From DASSWG01 sp041689995 (GTDB taxonomy: Bacteria; Bacteroidota; Bacteroidia; Flavobacteriales; Flavobacteriaceae): DNA of 13,387 bases. The stretch lies in assembly GCA_041689995.1 (NCBI GenBank), contig JBDNFD010000162.1, positions 1 to 13,387 on the forward strand, given 5' to 3'. The notes under the pieces were generated by a model. That model was not told the DNA's origin, did no database searches, and worked only from the letters and a program-made list of their open reading frames with translations. A program made the translations under genes and the position numbers. Positions within the stretch are counted from its first letter, which is position 1; each line of letters begins with the position of its first letter. Shown in pieces: positions 5,558 through 11,240 of this stretch.

Positions 5558-6033
5558 TACAGGCATGGGATGTCGATTTACGGAATTTTATTTCCGAAGC
5601 AAACAAACACAAAGTCAAAATGCTGATGGTTGGTGGTGGCGCGGTAAATTTTTATGGATACCAACGTCATTCTGCCGATGTGGATTTTTGGATCGATACT
5701 TCGGGAGAAAACCTTAAAAAATTACTTTGTGTTTTTAAGGAAATGGGCTATGAAATAGAAGAATTTCCAAAAGATGTAAAAAACAGAACCCAAAATATTT
5801 CCCTTAAATTTTCCCCCGAAAGCTTGAATTTGGAATTGATCACTCGATTTTCTCTCAATAAATCTTTCGAGGAAGCTTTTGACGATGCCGAAGAAGCACA
5901 ATTACAAAATGGAACAGTTATATTGAAATGGCGCGTCCTTTCGCTTGAAGATCTAATTATAAGCAAAGTAAAATCAGGCCGTTCAAAAGATTTATTGGAC
6001 ATTCAAGAACTTAAAAAAATCAATACTACTTGA
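5554..6033 (+). CDS. Minimal nucleotidyltransferase-fold protein
   Basis: The 159-residue protein carries MVGGGAVNFYGYQRHSADVDFWID at its front: the GGG at 27-29 and the D42-x-D44 metal-binding pair are hallmarks of the Pol-beta nucleotidyltransferase superfamily, as in the MNT, AbiEii and DUF6036-type groups. Near the end is SGRSKDLLDIQEL, matching the GRxKDLxDIxEL stretch common in these proteins. Members act as antitoxins that nucleotidylate a toxin, as toxins that modify tRNA, or have unknown roles; this one cannot be assigned. It is coupled to the 62-residue upstream gene by a 4-bp ATGA overlap and is followed after 71 bp by the SDR gene, which has its own promoter element. Confidence 0.85.
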   Translation: MIQAWDVDLRNFISEANKHKVKMLMVGGGAVNFYGYQRHSADVDFWIDTSGENLKKLLCVFKEMGYEIEEFPKDVKNRTQNISLKFSPESLNLELITRFSLNKSFEEAFDDAEEAQLQNGTVILKWRVLSLEDLIISKVKSGRSKDLLDIQELKKINTT

Positions 6034-6043
6034 TTATAGAAAA

Positions 6044-6051
6044 TAATTTTG
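6044..6051 (+). promoter_or_regulatory. -7 promoter element of the SDR gene
   Basis: TAATTTTG fits TAnnTTTG and lies 53 bp before ATG 6105, predicting a leader of about 47 nt. No convincing -33 TTG is present at 17-23 bp upstream. Confidence 0.4.
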
Positions 6052-6104
6052 CTTTTGGTTCGATCAGAAAAAACAATTAAAAGGAAATTCAACAAGATAT
6101 AAAT

Positions 6105-6980
6105 ATGGACTACTCTAAAAAAATGTTGCGTGACGATGCACTTCTAGGAAAAACCGTTGTGGTTACCGGAGGTGGCAGCGGATTGGGGAAATCCATGAGC
6201 ACTTATTTTCTGGAACTCGGTGCCGAAGTTGTCATTACTTCTCGCAATCTGGAAAAAATAACTGCCACGGCAAATGAATTGAAAGCTAAAACCGGTGGAA
6301 AAGTTCTTCCTGTTCCTTGCGATGTGCGCAATTATGATGAAGTTGAAGAGATGCTTCAAACGGCAGTGGAACATTTCGGGAAAGTAGATGTCCTTTTGAA
6401 CAACGCCGCAGGAAATTTCATTTCACCTACGGAACGGCTTTCCGCAAATGCTTTCGACGTCATTCTTGATATTGTTTTGAAAGGTAGTAAAAACTGCACC
6501 TTGGCTTTTGGAAAACATTGGATTGGCAGAAAGGAAACCAACAAAACCATTTTGAATATTGTCACCACTTATGCTTGGACCGGATCGGCTTATGTGGTTC
6601 CAAGCGCGGCGGCCAAAGCTGGGGTTTTAGCGATGACGCGATCATTGGCAGTAGAATGGGCAAAATACGGAATCCGATCCAATGCGATCGCGCCAGGACC
6701 TTTTCCTACAAAAGGTGCGTTGGACCGTCTGCTGCCCGGGGATTTAAAAGAGAAATTTGATTTGTCCAAAAATGTTCCTCTAAAACGGGTTGGCGAGCAC
6801 CAAGAACTGGCGAATTTGGCGGCTTATTTAATTTCGGATTTTTCTGCCTATATCAATGGTGAAGTAATAACTATCGATGGTGGGGAATGGTTGAAAGGAG
6901 CGGGCCAGTTCAATTTTCTGGAAAATATTTCCGAAGAACAATGGGATCAATTGGCGGCGATGAGAAAATCAAAAAAATAA
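6105..6980 (+). CDS. 2,4-dienoyl-CoA reductase-like SDR oxidoreductase
   Basis: The 291-residue protein is a classical-fold short-chain dehydrogenase with the NADP-binding TGGGSGLG at 21-28 and NNAAG at 99-103. The usual YxxxK is absent: the position four before the lysine is Ser167 (PSAAAK). Instead Tyr156 in TTYAWTGS lies 15 residues before Lys171, the same spacing as Tyr199/Lys214 of human mitochondrial DECR1, and flanking stretches (VVPSAAAKAGV, SLAVEWAKYGIR, APGPFPTKGA) are also DECR1-like. The predicted reaction is NADPH-dependent reduction of 2,4-dienoyl-CoA to 3-enoyl-CoA in β-oxidation of unsaturated fatty acids. The start at 6105 gives the expected short N-terminal extension; ATG 6123 (Met7) is possible. 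It converges on mutA, sharing a hairpin terminator at about 7082-7129. Confidence 0.9.
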   Translation: MDYSKKMLRDDALLGKTVVVTGGGSGLGKSMSTYFLELGAEVVITSRNLEKITATANELKAKTGGKVLPVPCDVRNYDEVEEMLQTAVEHFGKVDVLLNNAAGNFISPTERLSANAFDVILDIVLKGSKNCTLAFGKHWIGRKETNKTILNIVTTYAWTGSAYVVPSAAAKAGVLAMTRSLAVEWAKYGIRSNAIAPGPFPTKGALDRLLPGDLKEKFDLSKNVPLKRVGEHQELANLAAYLISDFSAYINGEVITIDGGEWLKGAGQFNFLENISEEQWDQLAAMRKSKK

Positions 6981-7081
6981 ATCATGCCGGAAGAACCGAA
7001 CCCACAACTTGATGCGATGCAAAATTTTCGGTGGAATTTTGTTATTTCTGATGCTTGATCTTGCCGAATGATTTGCGATCA

Positions 7082-7129
7082 AAAAAGGAATAACCTTCAT
7101 AATTTTGAGATCTGTGGTTATTCTTTTTC
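7082..7129. terminator. Bidirectional hairpin terminator between SDR and mutA
   Basis: Arms GAATAACC (7088-7095) and GGTTATTC (7116-7123) pair perfectly around a 20-nt loop, with an A-run before (7081-7086) and a T-run after (7124-7128). It therefore works as a hairpin plus U-tract in both directions. The mutA stop codon (7120-7118) lies in the stem. Confidence 0.65.
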
Positions 7130-8482
7130 CAACCTATTTTGCTCCAATTTTTCTGCCAAGCGTCGTTCTAAAATAGGTTCAATCAGCGTTTTTCGTGGTT
7201 TTTGTTTTAAAAATGGGAAAAGCTCCAATTCATTTTTCATCCGATCTTCGGAATGTTTGTATTTATTCGTGCCGACTAAAATCTGATTTCCATTGTCGAA
7301 ATCCGCTTGTTCCTTTGCGGCACTTTCTTTGATTTTCCGTTGAATCGTACCTTCTTTCAGTTGTGTTAAAAATCCGCCACCTTTTTCGATTGTTTTGACT
7401 ATTTCCAACGCTTTTTCCGCAAATTGTTCCGTTAGCGTTTCGAGGTAATAACTTCCTGCCGCCGGATTTTCAAGTTGATCGAAATAACTTTCATTTTTTA
7501 AAATCAGCAATTGGTTTCGGGCAATTCGGTTGCCAAATTCATTTTCTTTGTGGTAAATTTCATCATAAGCAGTGTTGCATACTAAGTCGGCCCCGCCTAA
7601 AATTGCACTCATACATTCCGTGGTCGTGCGCAACATATTCACATTGTAATCGTATAATGTTTTGTTGCGTTTGGTGGGAAAAGCAAGGATTTCCATTGAG
7701 ATTTTTGAAAAATCATATTCCGAAGCTACCATCGCAAAAACAATGCGGAGTGCTTTGAGTTTGGCGATTTCAAAAAAATAATTGGAACCGATAGCTACCT
7801 TGAAAGTGATCTTGCCAATTCCTTTTTTGTCGGAAAAATGATTGAAGTTTTCGTTGACATGTGAAATGGCGTAAGCAATTTGCTGCGGAATACTGGCGCC
7901 AGCATTTTGATATAGTGAAACATCCACCGAAAGCAAATTCAACATATTTTTTGAAAAAACACTTTCCAGAATACGATGATCAGAAGACAAATTTTCATAC
8001 CAATTTCCCGAACGCGCCAAATTCCCAATAATGTCGATTCCGAAGGAAATTTGATGTTTTTTATCGGCTAAAAAGTGAATGATGCTAGAAATATATTCTT
8101 CTGATAGAAAATTGAATTCCACAAGAATCGGAATATTTTCCAAATCGATTTTCTCCAAAATGGAAATAAGGTCAATTTTTTCAGAATCGATTATCAACCA
8201 CAAACTTTCCGCGCCACGCGTCAAAACATTTTCAATTTTTTCGGAGGAAGGTTTTTCAAAAGCAACATAAATTTTCTCTGAAATATTCCATTGTGAAGGA
8301 TTTTCGGGCATCAGACTTCCTTCTTTCAATAAATCCGAATGATAAAAGGGTTTTACATCAATTCCGTCGTTGGATTTATAAATCAAGGTTTCGTTGTAAT
8401 CGGCACCTTTTAAATCTGCTTGTATTTTTTGTTTCCATTCCTTAGCAGAAATTTCGGGAAAGTCTTTAAATAGGTCATTCAT
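7118..8482 (-). CDS. mutA: Methylmalonyl-CoA mutase small (non-B12) subunit
   Basis: The 454-residue protein is homologous to the barrel of MutB and lacks a cobalamin domain, as expected of the MutA/beta subunit. The N-terminus FKDFPEISAKEWKQKIQADLKG with GxxYxxTLIYKSxDGIDVKPFY-like sequence at about 27-47 is typical. Residues 319-325 (RIARNQL) and the stretch NPAAGSYYLETLTEQFAEKA at 339-358 mirror IARNTQ and PWGGSLYVEKLTEEIAQKA of MutB; ILVGTNKY at 401-408 matches ILVGVNKY. It has a structural role in the heterodimer and carries no cofactor. Its ATG overlaps the end of divIC by 8 bp, so both share the divIC promoter. In related genomes mutB normally follows mutA on the same strand; here mutB is elsewhere and inverted. 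Confidence 0.95.
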   Translation of the reverse strand: MNDLFKDFPEISAKEWKQKIQADLKGADYNETLIYKSNDGIDVKPFYHSDLLKEGSLMPENPSQWNISEKIYVAFEKPSSEKIENVLTRGAESLWLIIDSEKIDLISILEKIDLENIPILVEFNFLSEEYISSIIHFLADKKHQISFGIDIIGNLARSGNWYENLSSDHRILESVFSKNMLNLLSVDVSLYQNAGASIPQQIAYAISHVNENFNHFSDKKGIGKITFKVAIGSNYFFEIAKLKALRIVFAMVASEYDFSKISMEILAFPTKRNKTLYDYNVNMLRTTTECMSAILGGADLVCNTAYDEIYHKENEFGNRIARNQLLILKNESYFDQLENPAAGSYYLETLTEQFAEKALEIVKTIEKGGGFLTQLKEGTIQRKIKESAAKEQADFDNGNQILVGTNKYKHSEDRMKNELELFPFLKQKPRKTLIEPILERRLAEKLEQNRLEKE

Positions 8483-8807
8483 GCGTTTTGCTTTTTAAAC
8501 TATCGGCATACTTAATAATATAAACATCTTCGTTTTTGCGCTTCATGAAATATTTTTCACGGGCAAATTTTTCCAATTCTTTCTGATCATTCAAACTATT
8601 GACGATGGCCGTGTCTTTTTGGATTTGAGTTTTGTAATATTCTTTGTTGTTTTCCAACTCATCGATACTTTGGTTTAATTCGCGATGCGCTAGCCAAGAA
8701 TTACTGTCGAAAAAAAGCATCCAAATAAGGAACAAGCTCAGTAATAGCACATATTTATTGCCGATGATCCTGAACCATTTTTTTTCGCGAAGTTGCTGCA
8801 AACCCAT
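8475..8807 (-). CDS. Septum formation initiator, FtsB/DivIC family
   Basis: The 110-residue bitopic membrane protein has a short cytoplasmic N-terminus (1-18), a membrane segment at about 19-36 (YVLLLSLFLIWMLFF) and then a coiled coil (about 43-80, ELNQSIDELENNKEYY…) ending in the family signature EKFAREKYFMKRKNEDVYII. It belongs to the FtsB/FtsL/DivIC divisome complex that activates septal peptidoglycan synthesis. I chose ATG 8807 over the upstream in-frame TTG at 8822, because that TTG falls inside the promoter element (8827-8820). The transcript has a leader of only a few bases. It is the first gene of a coupled divIC-mutA unit, divergent from the glycosyltransferase. Confidence 0.88.
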   Translation of the reverse strand: MGLQQLREKKWFRIIGNKYVLLLSLFLIWMLFFDSNSWLAHRELNQSIDELENNKEYYKTQIQKDTAIVNSLNDQKELEKFAREKYFMKRKNEDVYIIKYADSLKSKTHE

Positions 8808-8819
8808 GATGCGAAGGTA

Positions 8820-8827
8820 CAAAAATA
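8820..8827 (-). promoter_or_regulatory. -7 promoter element of divIC-mutA
   Basis: The minus strand reads TATTTTTG from 8827 to 8820, followed by TACCTTCGC and then ATCATG with the start codon at 8807. The match to TAnnTTTG is exact and predicts a transcription start near 8813. It is almost identical in sequence to the divergent promoter at 8879. Confidence 0.6.
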
Positions 8828-8847
8828 AGTGATCGTTCGAAGCTTAA

Positions 8848-8878
8848 AGCCTACAGCATACGGCCAACGGCTTACAGC
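8848..8878 (+). repeat. Short direct repeats between divergent promoters
   Basis: GCCTACAGC (8849-8857) and GCTTACAGC (8870-8878) are 8/9 identical and separated by CATACGGCCAACG-type sequence. This kind of low-complexity GCxTACAGC spacer fills the gap between the two divergent -7 elements. Function unknown. Confidence 0.3.
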
Positions 8879-8886
8879 TATTTTTG
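8879..8886 (+). promoter_or_regulatory. -7 promoter element of the glycosyltransferase gene
   Basis: TATTTTTG is followed by TATCTTCGC and then the TTG start at 8899, predicting a leader of about six bases. It matches the divIC promoter over 16 of 17 bases. Confidence 0.6.
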
Positions 8887-8898
8887 TATCTTCGCTCC

Positions 8899-9903
8899 TT
8901 GAAAATCGCAGTTGTCATATTGAATTGGAACGGCAAGGAATTGCTGGGGGAATTTTTGCCCTCGGTCATTTCATATTCCCCTGAAGCGACAATTTATGTG
9001 GCAGATAATGCTTCGACCGATCATTCGGTCATTTTTGTTAAAGAAAATTTTCCGCAGGTAGAAATCATCCAGAATATTCAAAATGGAGGTTATGCGAAAG
9101 GTTATAACGATGCGCTTTCCCAGCTTTCCGAAGACATTTTTATTTTGTTGAACAGTGACGTGGAGGTAACCAAAAATTGGTTGCCGCCCTTAATTTCTTG
9201 TTTTGAAAATCAGCCCGAAACCGCGGCGGTACAGCCCAAGATTTTGGATTATAGGCGAAGGAATTATTTTGAATATGCCGGGGCCGCCGGTGGATTTTTA
9301 GACCGACTGGCGTTTCCATATTGTCGTGGTCGAATTTTTGAGGATTTAGAAGAGGACCTTGGACAATATGATGATGAAATTCCTATCTTTTGGGCCAGTG
9401 GTGCTTGTTTGGGCATTCGAAAAAAAGCTTTTTATGAAGTGGGAAAACTGGATGAAACCTATTTTGCGCATCAAGAAGAAATTGATTTGTGCTGGCGCTT
9501 GCAGAATTTGGGATATACCATAAAATATGTTGGCAAAAGCAAAGTGTTTCATATTGGTGGCGCAACTTTACATTCTGAAAATCCAAAAAAAACATTTTAT
9601 AATTTTCGGAATTCCCTTTTCAATTTAGTGAAAAATGACGGAGGAAAGTTCCATTTTCTTTTGATCTTGCTAAGAATGAAACTGGATGGGATCGCGGCGG
9701 TCCGTTTTCTTCTAAAGGGAAAACCAAAGCATTTTTGGGCAGTTCTCAAAGCACATTTTTCTTTTTATAAATCCTTGCCGTATTTATTGAGGCAACGAAG
9801 ACTTTTTGCAAAAAAAGGAAACCGATCGAAAACTTTCTCCATCGTGTTCGCCTACTATATTTTACGCAAAAAAACCTTTTCCAAACTTAAAAAGCAACCC
9901 TAA
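8899..9903 (+). CDS. Family 2 glycosyltransferase (rhamnosyltransferase-like)
   Basis: The 334-residue GT-A fold protein begins MKIAVVILNWNG, the standard start of this group. VADNASTD at 34-41 binds the nucleotide, NSDVE at 85-89 holds the metal-binding Asp87, and HQEEIDLCWR at 191-200 is the acceptor-side catalytic signature (ED-type) seen in WbbL-like transferases. It likely adds a sugar to a cell-surface polysaccharide or glycolipid at the cytoplasmic membrane; the basic C-terminus (RKKTFSKLKKQP) and a hydrophobic stretch near 240-256 would favour membrane contact. Donor and acceptor are unknown. The start is TTG at 8899; the earlier in-frame TTG at 8884 lies inside the promoter. The OmpA gene follows after 79 bp with its own promoter. 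Confidence 0.9.
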   Translation: MKIAVVILNWNGKELLGEFLPSVISYSPEATIYVADNASTDHSVIFVKENFPQVEIIQNIQNGGYAKGYNDALSQLSEDIFILLNSDVEVTKNWLPPLISCFENQPETAAVQPKILDYRRRNYFEYAGAAGGFLDRLAFPYCRGRIFEDLEEDLGQYDDEIPIFWASGACLGIRKKAFYEVGKLDETYFAHQEEIDLCWRLQNLGYTIKYVGKSKVFHIGGATLHSENPKKTFYNFRNSLFNLVKNDGGKFHFLLILLRMKLDGIAAVRFLLKGKPKHFWAVLKAHFSFYKSLPYLLRQRRLFAKKGNRSKTFSIVFAYYILRKKTFSKLKKQP

Positions 9904-9941
9904 ATTCTTGTTAATCATAAATGATGGCATGCTATTTTTAG

Positions 9942-9949
9942 TAATTTTG
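9942..9949 (+). promoter_or_regulatory. -7 promoter element of the OmpA-family gene
   Basis: TAATTTTG fits TAnnTTTG and lies 33 bp before ATG 9983, giving a leader of about 28 nt. No clear -33 TTG is seen at standard spacing. Confidence 0.5.
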
Positions 9950-9982
9950 GCAGTCATAATTAATGCTTAAACAAAAAACATC

Positions 9983-10900
9983 ATGAAAAGAATCTTTGTT
10001 TTACCGATTTTGACGGCGGTAATCCTTTCATCCTGCGTGTCTCAGAAGAAATATGCGGCCTTAGAGTCGAAACAGCAAGAAACACAAAGTTTATTGGATA
10101 CGGCGACGATGAAGCTGAACGAATGTCTAAGCGAAAATAAATCCATGACCCAACAAATGAGAACGTTGGAAAGCACGAATTCCGCTTTATTAATGACACA
10201 AGGAAATTTGGCAACATTATCTGAAAAAGCTGCCGACAATTTAAATCAATCGCTCAAACGTTTGCAAGAAAAAGATTTGAAAATATCGGCTTTGCACCAA
10301 GCATTGAGTAAAAAAGACAGTGTAACTTTGGCCTTGGTGACGAGTTTGAAAGGTGCTTTGGGAACACTGGAGGGAGATGATATTCAAATCAGTGTGGAAA
10401 AAGGAGTGGTTTTTGTCTCTATTTCGGACAAACTATTGTTCAAAAGCGGAAGTTTCGAAGTTTCGAACCGCGCCAGGGAAGTCTTGGCCAAAGTTGCGAA
10501 AGTTGTAAAAGCTAAACCTGATTTTGAATTTATGGTGGAAGGACATACAGATAATGTGCCGATCCACAATAATTGTATGGAGGACAACTGGGATTTGAGT
10601 GTTAAGCGCGCTACTTCCATTGTGAGGATCTTGGTCAACGATTTCAATGTCGATCCTTCACGAATGACCGCTGCTGGTAGAAGTGAATATATTCCTTTGG
10701 AATCCAACGATAATCCCGATGGACGAGCAAGAAACCGAAGGACCCGTATTGTGATTTTGCCGGAATTGGGTCAATTCTACGGAATGATTGAAGATGGAAT
10801 GAAAAAAGCGGAACAAGCCTCCGATAATATGTTAAAAGAAGATATAAGGACAGATATTAAGAAACCAAATGCGGGCGATAAACCAGCAGATGGAAAATAA
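9983..10900 (+). CDS. OmpA-family lipoprotein (peptidoglycan-binding)
   Basis: The 305-residue protein starts with a lipoprotein signal MKRIFVLPILTAVILSSC, with Cys18 as the lipidated residue. Residues 20-125 are a heptad-rich coiled coil. The OmpA C-terminal domain spans about 137-260 with EGHTDN at 186-191, NWDLSVKRA at 202-210 and the GRARNRRTRI stretch at 247-256, the residues that bind diaminopimelate of peptidoglycan. It is therefore expected in the outer membrane, tethering it to the cell wall; the long coiled coil resembles MotB-like members. A charged tail of about 45 residues follows the domain. It has its own promoter and is followed by a hairpin cluster. Confidence 0.92.
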   Translation: MKRIFVLPILTAVILSSCVSQKKYAALESKQQETQSLLDTATMKLNECLSENKSMTQQMRTLESTNSALLMTQGNLATLSEKAADNLNQSLKRLQEKDLKISALHQALSKKDSVTLALVTSLKGALGTLEGDDIQISVEKGVVFVSISDKLLFKSGSFEVSNRAREVLAKVAKVVKAKPDFEFMVEGHTDNVPIHNNCMEDNWDLSVKRATSIVRILVNDFNVDPSRMTAAGRSEYIPLESNDNPDGRARNRRTRIVILPELGQFYGMIEDGMKKAEQASDNMLKEDIRTDIKKPNAGDKPADGK

Positions 10901-10946
10901 GCGGAAGCCTTAATCCGCAAAAAAGTATCATTATCTAACTAAACCA

Positions 10947-10974
10947 CTATGGACTAAAGTGCCATAGGTTTTTT
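10947..10974 (+). terminator. Hairpin terminator after the OmpA gene
   Basis: CTATGG (10947-10952) pairs with CCATAG (10962-10967), with an inner ACT/AGT continuation and one bulged G, followed by GTTTTTT (10968-10974). It is a classical hairpin plus U-tract and is also the first member of a three-hairpin family. Confidence 0.65.
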
Positions 10975-10976
10975 AA

Positions 10977-10995
10977 AACAGACTAAAAGTCTGTT
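10977..10995 (+). repeat. ACT-AAA-AGT core hairpin, copy 2
   Basis: AACAGACT (10977-10984) and AGTCTGTT (10988-10995) are perfect 8-bp arms around AAA. The core ACT…AGT is shared with the hairpins at 10947 and 11115 while the outer arms differ. Confidence 0.55.
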
Positions 10996-11114
10996 ATATT
11001 CGTGAAATTTATAGTAAACAATTTACGCTCGTATTTTTAGGGAGCGAGTGAATTTGTGAAAATTCGTGATCCCGACGCTTCGGAAGTGGCAAAATTTTCA
11101 GAAGCTAAAGCGAG

Positions 11115-11130
11115 ATGCACTAAAGTGCAT
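11115..11130 (+). repeat. ACT-AA-AGT core hairpin, copy 3
   Basis: ATGCACT and AGTGCAT form 7-bp arms around AA. It is followed directly by the palindrome AGTTTAAACT and then ATTTTTG, so it could also end transcripts weakly. Confidence 0.5.
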
Positions 11131-11194
11131 AGTTTAAACTATTTTTGAGACCAATAAAATAAGGATACGACCAAAACAACACCCTTGAAAACCC

Positions 11195-11226
11195 AATATT
11201 TATCTATATCTTTATAGATAAATATT
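11195..11226 (+). promoter_or_regulatory. Perfect 14-bp inverted repeat upstream of the T9SS protein
   Basis: AATATTTATCTATA (11195-11208) and TATAGATAAATATT (11213-11226) are exact reverse complements around the 4-nt loop TCTT. The repeat ends 14 bp before ATG 11241. TATCTTTA across the loop is a one-base miss of TAnnTTTG. It may be an operator over the promoter or a leader hairpin controlling translation. Confidence 0.6.
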
Positions 11227-11240
11227 CAAAAACCAATCTC

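Larger units (their letters stand above)
10901..11240. other. 340-bp gene-free region rich in hairpins
   Basis: I see no plausible gene here. It holds, in order, a GCGGA/TCCGC hairpin (10901-10918) just after the OmpA stop without a T-run, a hairpin plus T-run terminator (10947-10974), two more hairpins with a shared core (10977-10995 and 11115-11130), a 10-bp palindrome AGTTTAAACT (11131-11140) and the 14-bp-arm palindrome at 11195-11226. The piece 11030-11110 contains a GAATTT/AAATTC hairpin and unassigned sequence. Confidence 0.6.

Noticed and set aside
7068..7286. 72-codon plus-strand ORF
   Set aside because: Antisense to the mutA 3' end and crosses the terminator hairpin.
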